DNA from: Euperipatoides rowelli
Taxonomy: Eukaryota > Onychophora > Udeonychophora > Euonychophora > Peripatopsidae
Assembly (NCBI GenBank): GCA_003024985.2
Contig: PXIH01S0032948.1
Strand: one strand, 5' to 3'
Length of the DNA: 10,200 bases
The position numbers and the translations under genes were made by a program. A model generated the notes under the pieces. That model was not told the DNA's origin. It did not search any database and saw only the letters and a program-made list of their open reading frames with translations. Shown here piece by piece: positions 1 through 8,686 of this stretch (its first letter is position 1; each line of letters opens with the position of its first letter).

Positions 1-94
1 TTTGTGTATAACATCTGCCTTTATTGTAAAAAAACAACATAACTAGGTGTCTGGAAGAGCATGTACTTTACATTAAGATCCAATATAAATAAAA

Positions 95-200
95 CACGTG
101 ATATTAACCGTTGCCCGGCTTCGTCAAGGCGATTGAGCTATCAATTGTAATCAAATATGGCGGTCGGCTTGCCACTCTATATATTTCTAGCTCATTGGTT
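95..200. promoter_or_regulatory. Cluster of promoter-like motifs (weak)
   Basis: Within about 100 bases of unusually balanced composition lie an E-box CACGTG (95-100, read CACGTGA), a YY1-like AAATATGGCGGT (153-164), a TATA-like TATATATT (178-185) and an inverted CCAAT box ATTGG (194-198). These words together are typical of animal promoters. No coding exon that I recognise follows in either direction, and a gene to the left of the window could own them. Individually each motif could be chance. Confidence 0.2.
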
Positions 201-368
201 TCCCCACTATTCTATAACGTCTGGATCTCAGACCTACCATGGTCATGCAGATCCAAAACAGCCAATTGCTTTGACACTTTGCAACCTACAAGCTATGGAT
301 ATTCTGTATATATTTTGGCCACAAAAAACACACTTATAGAAAATTTTGGAACTGCTCAGTTTGTCCAT

Positions 369-453
369 TTTGAAGCACTTTGGAGCAATTTCATTTTTTT
401 ATCTTTTGTAGCAGGTTGGAGCAACATCACAAAATTGGAGTAGCTTGGAGCAA
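369..453 (+). repeat. Cluster of TTGGAGCAA short repeats
   Basis: TTGGAGCAA occurs at 380-388, 416-424 and 445-453, with the variants TTGGAGTAG at 435-443 and TTTGAAGCA at about 370. A further relative, TTTTTGAAGCAG, lies near 553. Three exact 9-mers in 75 bases of AT-rich DNA are unlikely by chance and suggest a degenerate tandem repeat or the end of a repeat element. The spacing is irregular (36 and 29 bases). Confidence 0.5.
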
Positions 454-480
454 ACTTTCCATCACTGGATTCGGATTATT

Positions 481-2420
481 AAGAGATTGGAAATCTATTA
501 TGTAAAAGTATAAAAGAGCCTTTAAAATGATCTTGGAGTGTGAATATGCAATTTTTGAAGCAGTTTAATAATTTGGATATAGTGTAAATCTTTAAAATTC
601 AATAAAATAATCACAACAAAAATATAGTATAAAAATATTTATTGGTAGTAAATCAACATTTAAAAAAAAAAAAAGATTTGAATATATTTATTATAAAAAT
701 AATCTTGATATACACATGCAAAACAAATATTTCATTACATGAAAAAAAAAGTTTAAAGGAAAGGGTTATAGCTTTTTAAAAGAACTGTTAGTATAAAGAT
801 TATCATCTAGATAAATCAGGCCAAAACTGGCAATGTGAATAATTATCATATATAACAAGTACTAGTCAAATTTATTTTCATTTCAAGCATTGTAAGAATA
901 TCTTATAAATTAGATACTTATTTGTTAAAATAAAAGCATCATCATTTTCATATTTTTAGAAATTAATGATATTATACATTGTATTTTTTACAATTCTACT
1001 ACAATACGGAATACATTTTGGAATCCTCAATTAAAAACAACAGAACTGCTTTCTTATGCAAGCTTTAAATAAAACTTTCATTTTTAAATATTACAAAAAC
1101 AAAAATGACAACAAATAAATATTTCTATTGGAAAATTAAAAGCAATTTGTAAATAAAATTGCAACAGCTGTCATATTATAATGATGATGAAAAAGTAATA
1201 TGCATAAACAATTGAATTTAACTCTTGCCATTAGGTACAGGTGTGGTAATGTCCCCCTCCCCCCTATAGCATCTTTCTACTAGAATTATTATTTTATCTC
1301 GTTACCAGTTAAGTTGAGTAATTTTTTTTTTAATCTTTTGATAATTTTTCAAGCAAGTACTAAAATCTAAAAATCAATTAAATTTTACATTTTCTGATTG
1401 TTTTACATCTACAATTTTAATATTTTGAACTTAATCAACACTTGATATTTGATTAGACAAGATGCATATTTTTATAATTAACAAAAAATCAAATGGGAAT
1501 GTAACTATAATTCCTTTGAGTTATGAAAAGTTAGTTAATACAATCACATACCATAGACACATAAAAAAAAATTATCAATTCCAATGGTTTGTTTTATTAA
1601 GGACATTTTATCTGTAACTTTGACTTTTTACATTTTCAAAGAACAGATGGGAACAAATTATATTTGATAAATTTTTCAAATATGATTTGACATCCAAAAG
1701 GTGTTGTAAATATATTTTACCACATAAAATAGTAATTTAAAATTACATTAATTTTTAGTAAATACTGTACTTTATGGTAATTTGAGAGAACATCAAACAA
1801 GTGTTTTTTTCTAATGTTTTTAAATGAAAAAATGTGTACTTTGTTGTTTTTAATTATAGATATCAGTATAAGTTCTCTATTAATTTTTATAAAAATATTA
1901 GTATTTGTCTTTCTTCTAGACAAATGTAATTATAAACAAATGTACCTAATGTCAAGAGTTTATGGTTATATTAAAAATTGGAAGACAGACCCATTTAACA
2001 AATTATAGTATGAAAAAATTCCATGAGCAAATAAATTAAGATTATTTTTTTTAGTACCATACTGTATTATTTGAAACTTGTAAAAGGATTTTTAAATCAA
2101 ATTATTAAAATAAGCTCCTATGTCTTCATTAAATTAACTAGGTGAAAAAATCAGAGTAGCCTACTGAATTGGCACAAGACTGCTTAAATTGGAAAAGAAA
2201 TAAAAGGAGGACACTAAATTCATAAAAGCATTTATTGCAGGGCATATGTTTTTAATGCTAGTATTCAGTTTATATTGAGATTCAAAACCAATTTTATAAC
2301 TATATAAACTTCACAAGAATATACAGTATATCAAATAAAATAAGCTATACAAATTGTTTTTAATTATCAAAATTTTTTTTTTTTAATTTAAGGGTTTGAG
2401 TAAGTGTAAACAATTCAAAA
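481..2420. other. AT-rich non-coding stretch
   Basis: Dominated by A/T runs (for example A13 at 662-674), with stops in all frames. Two short frames near 1717-2008 on opposite strands are Asn/Lys/Ile/Phe-rich and look like chance. The only compositional break is the pyrimidine block CCCCCTCCCCCC at 1253-1264. No RNA gene or protein gene is seen. Confidence 0.7.
1253..1264 (+). repeat. C5-T-C6 pyrimidine tract
   Basis: CCCCCTCCCCCC is embedded in AT-rich sequence. Its complement is G-rich enough to form unusual structure. A near mirror, GGGGGAGGGGGG, occurs at 6328-6339. Confidence 0.9.
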
Positions 2421-2840
2421 TACTATATAAAAGCCTGAATTTCAGATGGAAGTTTTGGAAAAAGTGATTGATACAAGTCCCACAGAGGAATGGGTATACT
2501 TTTGGAGGGTAATGGCACTGTTGAATTTTGAAGTATTTTGTGCTTTCTCTTGATACGTTAAAGTTTAATAATGATTAAATTCAAAATATTATAGAAAATA
2601 GCATATCCACAGGTAGCCATATAAGCATCCAATGCAATCACTTGACTAGTCTGACTGTGGATTGGTTACCCCACTCCCTCCTTCTCCCTCAAAAGAAAAG
2701 CTAGTAGACAGATTTTAAAAAAAATATATGTGTACCCTGATTACAAATAACCAGAATGTTTGACACCTGCCAGTCTATCCCTAAGCAAAAAGTTTTTCTC
2801 AAGAGAAGTAGAAGAAAAAATAAAAACTATTTATATTTGG
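2421..2840. other. Mixed-composition stretch, no proven gene
   Basis: A textbook TATA box, TATATAAAAG (2424-2433), is followed by TTTCAG and an ATG at 2446. This opens a 35-codon frame ending at TGA 2551-2553, starting MEVLEKVIDTSPTEEWVYF. It is short, has no recognised domain, and could equally be chance. Around 2605-2662 an 8-bp inverted repeat (ATCCACAG/CTGTGGAT) is present. A pyrimidine-rich block, CCACTCCCTCCTTCTCCCTC, lies near 2671-2690. Confidence 0.4.
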
Positions 2841-2890
2841 AAGTCTCTTGAATGACTACCAATAAGCAGCAATGCCCAAAGTTTACAATG

Positions 2891-2940
2891 GCAATGGTGG
2901 CACATTCCATCATATTTTAGGGAAATGCCACCCATGATGC
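2891..2940 (+). repeat. Imperfect hairpin (inverted repeat)
   Basis: ATGGTGGCA (2894-2902) pairs with TGCCACCCAT (2926-2935) with one bulged base. The stem continues inward as TTCC (2905-2908) with GGAA (2921-2924) and outward as GCA (2891-2893) with TGC (2938-2940). The loop is about a dozen A/T-rich bases. At about 50 nt it is shorter than usual animal microRNA precursors, and neither arm resembles a microRNA that I know. A transposon relic or chance is possible. Confidence 0.4.
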
Positions 2941-3004
2941 ACAAGCAGAGGCAAATATTTGCCAGCCATTTTTTTGGTCATAATTTTAAAGAATCCAATT
3001 GGGG

Positions 3005-3021
3005 AAAAAAAAAAAAAAAAA
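3005..3021 (+). repeat. Poly-A tract (A17)
   Basis: An uninterrupted run of seventeen A follows CCAATTGGGG. Comparable runs are at 662-674 (A13), 3762-3774 (A13), 6718-6733 (A16) and 8248-8262 (A15). They could be tails of old retroposed copies or simple slippage. No SINE-like body with tRNA boxes is seen before any of them. Confidence 0.9.
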
Positions 3022-4786
3022 TCAATGTTAATAGGGTTAAAAGGCACATACTTTTTAGTCATATCTTCTTGGTTATCATAAACAGTATATTTAAAAACAA
3101 AAATCATGTTAAGGACATCCACACAACTTGAATGTTATAAGCCCAAACTTTTAATACATTATGATTGCCACTCATTCCTGAAAGTTGCCGCCCCTAGGCC
3201 TGTAGTGTTTAGTTGGCAACCCGTTACCTTCCATTAAAAAAATGAAAGATGAGCCCAGAGAGCAAACATCATTAGGACAATAAATAAAAAACTTATAAAC
3301 TACAGGCTACTATCCACTATTTGTAAGACTACTTTAAATGATTAGTATAGAAATTATATTTTTATTAGATTTTTTAGATGAGGACATACTGTAAATTCAT
3401 ACTTTTTTAAAAAAATTTCCAAAAACAAAATTTGTTTTATTTTAATTGATTTGAAATAAATTTTAACTTTTCGTGTAGCCTTTGAAATTTCCATGAGCAG
3501 GCAGTGGTGAATAGAATTAACTAAAGAAAGCTCATAAGAAAAAAAATATGGCTATAATTTAAAACATTAATATCTTTTGCAATAGAGTTATTAGAATTTG
3601 TTTTGTTTTAAGATTTCAATTCTTTTATTTCCTTATTTCAACTTCATAAGCCTTTCTTACAAATATTTTTTCTAAACTAGATCATAATTATGTAACATTC
3701 TTAGATGACATTAACAAGAGAAGTACTTTATATAGTAGGAAGCTAGGCTTATCCTATGGCCAAAAAAAAAAAAATACACATAGGTTTTATTATTACTATT
3801 GATAATTTACAAGAGAAAAAAAAAAGTAAATGTTACTATATTTAAGCTGAGTTTAATCCTGGATTCTTTTTTATAAATTATATATGTATGTAAGCCTATG
3901 CTAGTTACGTTATCAAATTTTAGTTTTAGAAATAAAAAATTCTAATGTAAAAATCTGGTGGTAGTTAGTCTCTGGATGGTAATCTTTTTTATAATATACT
4001 AACTTATTTAATTTTTTAGAATTAGAATATTATAAAATTTAGACTAATAAAAATTATTCTGGAATTTTTTTTTTAACATGGTGAATTATTTAAATTTGTT
4101 GAAACTCCAATTTTAAGTAGCATAAAAGCATTGAAGATGGATATATAGGCTACTGTGATAAAACTTAGAGGCATATAATTTTGTTTCTAAAAATTTGGAT
4201 AGAACATTTAAATGTGGTTTGTCTTTTGTTTCTGATTTTAGTTCGAATTTTTAGTTTCATTAGCAATTTTTGTAAAAATATAAAAATAAATAAATACTCA
4301 AGTGCTAATTAATGTGCTGCTCCTTATTGATGGGGAGTAATATTCATGAACAATAACCTGTTTACACGAATAACTTTATTCACGATTTAGAATTGGGCAT
4401 AGGCTACTGGAGTTCACAAAAAGATTCAGAAAAAAAAGATAATCCTGGAATTATTTTTGTGGGGAATTTTAAAAGAATAGCCTATTTCGTTTTGGCTTTA
4501 TTAATTAAGGTCTGCTCTCTGGCTAGCGTATAGAACCAGAAACAATCTTCCTAGGAAAGTATTATAGCATAGATGAATATATCATAAAGGATGGAACATA
4601 TAACACATTAGAAAAACGTCATAAACCTTTTACTAATAAATTTATAGTCAGAAGCGAGACCAAGATAAACAAATGTACTGTAAGTAAATTTAAAAATAGA
4701 AGTTAAATATCAGTTTTAAGTTTAGTTATCATTACTAGAGCAGCAGTAGAAATAAAATTAAATTGTGATTAATGTTAACAATAGTG
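3022..4786. other. AT-rich non-coding stretch
   Basis: No open frame of interest is seen. The more complex patch 3166-3235 contains an inverted pair GTTGCC (3184-3189) and GGCAAC (3215-3220). TAGGC(C)TA-type words recur (near 3304, 4146, 4400 and 4479). Nothing resembling a tRNA or a conserved exon is seen. Confidence 0.7.
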
Positions 4787-5141
4787 TGTTTTGGAATTCA
4801 CCTATTTAAAATACTTATTAGGCCTACATCTAAACTATATTGATTTAAGATAGATTAACTAAGATACATGTTTATTTGACCATTGCCATGTGTAATTTAT
4901 TTGTTCTGATCAAATAGGATTTTTCAGATTCAAATCTCAAAGTTTTACACACAGTTGGCATAATTTAGCATAAGTTAAAAGTAAAATATATATTTTTATA
5001 TCCCGGAATCAAACTAAATAATAATTAAAAAAAAATAAAAAAAAATTACAATTTTGCAGATTGAACTAAATTGAAATTATAGGTTATGTGATAAGATTGA
5101 ATATTGCATGCTATTTTTTATGCAATGGCTAAGGTCAGCTC
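4787..5141. repeat. Copy 1 of an exact 355-bp duplication (probable assembly artefact)
   Basis: The block runs from TGTTTTGGAATTCACC to AAGGTCAGCTC and is identical, base for base in my reading, to 5143-5497 at a constant offset of 356. Even two nine-A runs have the same length in both copies. No difference is seen, although elsewhere in this genome repeats are heavily decayed. The block is non-coding and AT-rich. The single N at 5142 sits between the copies, which is the signature of two overlapping contig ends that were joined rather than merged. Confidence 0.97.
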
Positions 5142-5142
5142 N
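5142..5142. other. Single-N assembly join
   Basis: This is the only ambiguous base noticed in the window. It lies exactly between the two identical 355-bp blocks, so it most likely marks a scaffolding join of nominal size rather than one unread base. Confidence 0.95.
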
Positions 5143-5497
5143 TGTTTTGGAATTCACCTATTTAAAATACTTATTAGGCCTACATCTAAACTATATTGAT
5201 TTAAGATAGATTAACTAAGATACATGTTTATTTGACCATTGCCATGTGTAATTTATTTGTTCTGATCAAATAGGATTTTTCAGATTCAAATCTCAAAGTT
5301 TTACACACAGTTGGCATAATTTAGCATAAGTTAAAAGTAAAATATATATTTTTATATCCCGGAATCAAACTAAATAATAATTAAAAAAAAATAAAAAAAA
5401 ATTACAATTTTGCAGATTGAACTAAATTGAAATTATAGGTTATGTGATAAGATTGAATATTGCATGCTATTTTTTATGCAATGGCTAAGGTCAGCTC
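5143..5497. repeat. Copy 2 of the exact 355-bp duplication (probable assembly artefact)
   Basis: Identical to 4787-5141. Past 5497 the sequence continues as unique AT-rich DNA (ATTTAAATACTTTTC), while before copy 1 it is different unique DNA. If the duplication is false, the true locus is 356 bases shorter and reads straight from copy 1 into 5498. Confidence 0.97.
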
Positions 5498-5864
5498 ATT
5501 TAAATACTTTTCAAGTAGAATCTGATGTAATATTCCACTTGCAAAAGAAAATGATAAATTTTAATCAAATTTATTAATTTCAGCCAATTAGTTTTGTGAT
5601 TGGTTAACTTAAATTGATTTTGTAAATAGCAAGAGACTTGATAATAGTTTGCTTTCAGAACAGTTGAACTTCCAACAGAAAATAAGTAAAAATAAATCAT
5701 ATAAGCAGTCTAATTTATTTATAGTAGGCTAAACATGAAGTTTATAATAAATGCTAAGTGGATTTCAAGTGAAAAAATAATTAGAAATTTGTTTTAAAAT
5801 TGTTCACGATATAGGGATAATTATTCAAAGAAATAAATAAGGCTAAAACATAAACAGCAACAAT
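5498..5864. other. AT-rich non-coding stretch
   Basis: Unique AT-rich sequence lies between the duplicated block and the hAT-like insertion. The only frame (5500-5700, minus) is Tyr/Leu/Asn-rich, lacks known motifs and overlaps low-complexity sequence. Confidence 0.7.
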
Positions 5865-5873
5865 GATCTAGAC
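5865..5873. repeat. Left target-site duplication of the hAT-like element
   Basis: GATCTAGAC directly abuts the CACTGTTGTCC end of the insertion. It is repeated exactly at 6057-6065. With the 8-bp rule of hAT transposons the duplication proper would be ATCTAGAC. Confidence 0.5.
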
Positions 5874-6057
5874 CACTGTTGTCCAACCTTTTTTTTTTAA
5901 AATAAAAAAAAAAAAATCGCTAAATTTAAACAAAATCCAAGTCAAAAAAACATTTTTTTTTTCTATTTGCTAAAAATTTGCTAAGCTTTATTTTTCTTTT
6001 TGCTAAATCTTTTCCTAATTCGCCAAATTAGTTAATTGGTGAACACATTGGCTGAGG
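5874..6057. mobile_element. hAT-like non-autonomous element (MITE), about 184 bp
   Basis: The 8-mer ATCTAGAC (9-mer GATCTAGAC) stands at 5866-5873 and again at 6058-6065. hAT transposons make 8-bp target duplications, and one group prefers the nTCTAGAn centre seen here. The left end CACTGTTGTCCAACCTTTT resembles hAT terminal repeats of the CAGTG-TT--CAACC type. The right end, read inward on the other strand (CCTCAGCCAATGTG), matches only weakly, sharing a CCAA core, so the element is old or the end is eroded. Inside are poly-T and poly-A runs and three copies of TTTGCTAA (5966, 5977 and 5999). There is no transposase, so it could only have moved in trans. A solo fragment or a chance 9-mer remains possible. 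Confidence 0.5.
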
Positions 6058-6065
6058 ATCTAGAC
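6057..6065. repeat. Right target-site duplication of the hAT-like element
   Basis: GATCTAGAC is the second exact copy and follows GAACACATTGGCTGAG at the right end of the insertion. The G at 6057 may belong to the element rather than to the duplication. Confidence 0.5.
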
Positions 6066-7300
6066 TTAAATGAAAAAAAAAAGGCTAAGGTACAGTATTT
6101 ATGATGAAAGAAATTAAACTTATTTATTTTAAGGCCTAATTATAGTAAATTAAAAGTTAAAATTTTATAATAAGGTAAAGAATAAATGGCTTTAAATTAA
6201 AAAGACATTTAAACATGAAAACTATTAAAGTACATTATTCCTTCAATTACAGTATGCTACTGTTTAATCTTTGTAAAATCTTTGGTAGGAAGCCATTAAT
6301 TTATAAAATTTTAAAAAAAAAATGAACGGGGGAGGGGGGTAGTTTTTAATATTTATTTAATAATTTCCAGAAGTTTTTAATATCTTATACAACATGGAAG
6401 CTATTGTTCTCCATTAGAAAATAATTTAATAAGTAATCATGTATGAAGATTGCATGTACAGTATATATCATTATTTTATTTTATTTTAAAAAAAAAACAC
6501 AATTCTTTTAAGATAACACAAAAATTTGGTAGTATATCTTCTCTAATATTCTATAATTCAGGTTAAAAAACATTCACTTAAAAAAAAACACACCTTTCTA
6601 AATAAATTATGAAATAAATGATAGTGTAGGTTGAGTTCTTTAGCAAAATGCTTGCTGTCAAAAGTTCACTACAAAATGTTTACATTTCTACAGCCTTATG
6701 GCAAGAAATACATTTTTAAAAAAAAAAAAAAAAGTCTTAATCCTCTACTTAAGCAAGAGAATAATTTCCTTTAGTGAACATTTTGTAATCAACTATTGTC
6801 ATAGAAAGACAAAATATGTACAATTTTTTTAAATAAAAAGGGCAAGAAACAATAGGCAATTTTTAATGGCTTATCCAAGCTAGTCCTTTTATAAAAAGTA
6901 ATTGTTAAAGAACATATGACATATATCTATTTTTACTTTTTAAATGTTATTTCAATCATACTAAAAAAAGAAACTCATAACATTAATTCCTTGAAGAAAA
7001 ACTTTCATATTAAAATCAACATATATTGAATAAAATTTGTCAAAGTGGTTTATAAAATTGTAATCAAGAAAACATGTTAAATATAGGCAAATTAAAACTG
7101 CCATATTAAAAAAAACCCATTAAATTATAAGTGGGGGGGGGGGGGACTTTGAAGTCAGATAGTTTTTCTATCATTAGACTTTAAATATTATTACACAAAA
7201 AATTATAATTATGATACAATGTATATTTTTTTTCTTTTACCAATTTCTAATATTTTACAACAGATTCATAAAAAACACTTTATAATGTACAAATAATAAA
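6066..7300. other. AT-rich non-coding stretch with homopurine runs
   Basis: No gene is seen. Notable items are GGGGGAGGGGGG (6328-6339), a 12-base direct repeat AGTTTTTAATAT (6341-6352 and 6372-6383), an 11-bp inverted repeat TACAAAATGTT/AACATTTTGTA (6670-6680 and 6777-6787), A16 at 6718-6733, and G13 at 7133-7145. Confidence 0.7.
7133..7145 (+). repeat. Poly-G tract (G13)
   Basis: Thirteen consecutive G lie in otherwise AT-rich DNA, following ATAAGT. The exact length is likely variable and is error-prone in sequencing. Confidence 0.9.
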
Positions 7301-7550
7301 TCATTTGCATACTATACACTATAGTTTATATTATGCTTGCAGTACAAACTTTTCATAATTTATAGTGACAATTTTTATATTGCATATACACTATCATACT
7401 GTAACAAATTACAATTTATTACACAGTACAAATGGTGTTTTTATCAAATATACAGTATATTGTGTATACATTGCATGCAAATGTCATACTGCATATTATA
7501 GTAGGCTGAATGTACAGCATATACTGTATCTGTGGAGTTTGTCTCAACTT
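7301..7550. other. Dense cluster of short palindromic TA/GCAT words
   Basis: TTGCATGCAA (7471-7480), the octamer ATTTGCAT (7303-7310) and its inverse ATGCAAAT (7475-7482), plus several ATACAGTAT/ATACTGTAT words, crowd this segment. A 70-codon frame (7365-7577, plus) is Tyr/His/Cys-rich with no domain and is not taken as a gene. The cluster may be regulatory or merely repetitive. Confidence 0.35.
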
Positions 7551-7873
7551 CACAAATGGAAAACTTTACCAATCTAATTTGATATGATCTTGTATATGAT
7601 CACAACTATAGGATTAATTTTGAGACTGTTGTAATAATTGTTAAATATTATGTTACTCGAGTTGTTAAATTGTTTCTTATAATTATAGTAATTCATAACA
7701 GAACATTGAAGGGATATTAAAATTATTTTTTTTTACTATATTAAGCTTAATAAGTTAAGCAGTATTACTCGGACAGTCATTTCATGAAATTTAATCAAAT
7801 AGTTCAAATAATAAAAATAGGTTAAAACAATTGAATAGGGTAAAATAAATTGATAAATAGAAACATGATTAAC

Positions 7874-8008
7874 TTGCATCAGGTCATGATCGGTGACTAG
7901 CAGATATGGTAGTTTAGATGGACCTAAATCGATTATGGCATTACATAGATCCGGTGAAGGTAGGGTGGAAATGATGAAATTGTACTTGTCAATCAATCTT
8001 TTCTGAAG
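7874..8008 (-). pseudogene. Possible eroded Ty3/Gypsy-type gag fragment
   Basis: On the minus strand about 45 codons read LQKRLIDKYNFIISTLP and, a little later, IIDL, a Pro-rich turn, LPYLLV and DLMQ. The spacing K-Y/F-N-x-I-x-S-x-LP, then I-x-DL, P and PY-x-L resembles the capsid part of gag in animal Ty3-type retrotransposons (pattern such as KFNYVVSSLPPEV...DLI..PP...PY..L). Upstream (above 8008) this frame soon meets a stop, while a neighbouring frame is open back to about 8060, which would fit a frameshifted relic. Downstream the translation turns into AT-rich noise. No polymerase, protease or long terminal repeat is visible. The match is pattern-level and recalled, not searched. The region's base composition is more balanced than its surroundings. 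Confidence 0.3.
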
Positions 8009-8130
8009 GTGGGCAACCCAAGTTTGGCTGGCCCACTAAGATCAATGGCACGAGAGGGGACGACTAGAAGCTAGGTATGAAGGGTGGGGCTTACAACAAC
8101 TTGGCATCCACATGCTCGATAGTACAATGG
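7997..8130. other. GC-richer island, possible transposon debris
   Basis: This stretch stands out from its AT-rich flanks. It contains AGGTGGGCAACCCAAG and, 20-odd bases on, GGCCCAC, so GTGGGC and GCCCAC form a short inverted repeat. AGGTGGGCAAC also resembles the GGTGGGCAACC found near hAT ends. It overlaps the start of the possible gag relic, and both readings cannot be fully right. No intact gene is visible. Confidence 0.3.
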
Positions 8131-8686
8131 ATAAATTTTGCTCAAAAAGTGACCCAAAAAATTTTTTTAGGTAAAAAAAATTGGGTGGAAGGGGGAGAAA
8201 GTTTCGAAAAATATTAAAAAAATATATATTTTCTCGCTAAATTTTTTAAAAAAAAAAAAAAATTATAAAATTACTGTAAATCTTAATTTTTACCATCCAT
8301 GGCTAATTTAATTATGAATGTATTAAAATTATATTTCAATCTAAATTACCCAAGTAATTTTAGTTTAATCAAAATTCAAACCATTATATTTATTTAAAAT
8401 CGTAAAATAAGCCAAGAAAAAAAAATGAGAAAAAAAAAGATAAACAAACTAAGTACCGGTAAGTAAAATACTAACTGTATAATTCTAGTTCTGCAATTCG
8501 CTTATCACCAACATAATCCATATCAAAAATTCCCATTTACAAAGTAAATCTTAAATTTAAGGATAAAATTTCAAGTACCAGCAATAGTAGATAAATCAAT
8601 AAAAATTGAGACATTTATAAAGATTGGCTAGTACAAAATGGTACTAGAGGGTCCAAACTAAATCTTCATGTTTTAATAGACTACCG
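8131..8686. other. AT-rich non-coding stretch with an A/T hairpin
   Basis: ACCCAA (8152-8157) and TTGGGT (8181-8186) bracket T- and A-runs that can fold back on each other. TCGCTAAATTT (8234-8244) is an exact copy of an 11-mer inside the hAT-like element (5917-5927), so this may be related debris. A15 follows at 8248-8262. No gene is seen. Confidence 0.55.

Larger units (their letters stand above)
1..480. other. Complex-sequence region without a recognised gene
   Basis: This is the least AT-biased long stretch on the left. An ATG in a fair context opens a 60-codon frame at 157-339, beginning MAVGLPLYIFLAHW and ending before TAG. I recognise no domain and see no good splice donor. A longer frame (111-443) lacks an ATG start. 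I treat both as unproven. The region could be a promoter, a UTR or part of a repeat. Confidence 0.4.

Noticed and set aside
111-443. 110-codon open frame at the left end
   Set aside because: It starts at TTG, has no in-frame ATG near its start, and shows no recognised domain. Its end runs through the TTGGAGCAA repeats.
1717-2008. Opposed frames of 64 and 68 codons
   Set aside because: Composition is the Ile/Asn/Lys/Phe bias expected of random AT-rich DNA, with no motif.
2910-3131. Overlapping frames of about 70 codons on both strands
   Set aside because: Both run through the A17 tract (poly-Lys or poly-Phe) and have no domain. One overlaps the hairpin.
4787-5497. Real tandem duplication or pair of long terminal repeats
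   Set aside because: The copies are identical, separated only by one N, and have no internal element between them. An assembly join explains this better.
7365-7577. 70-codon plus-strand frame rich in Tyr, His and Cys
   Set aside because: The residues come from repeated TACAC/GCATA words. No domain or splice context supports it.
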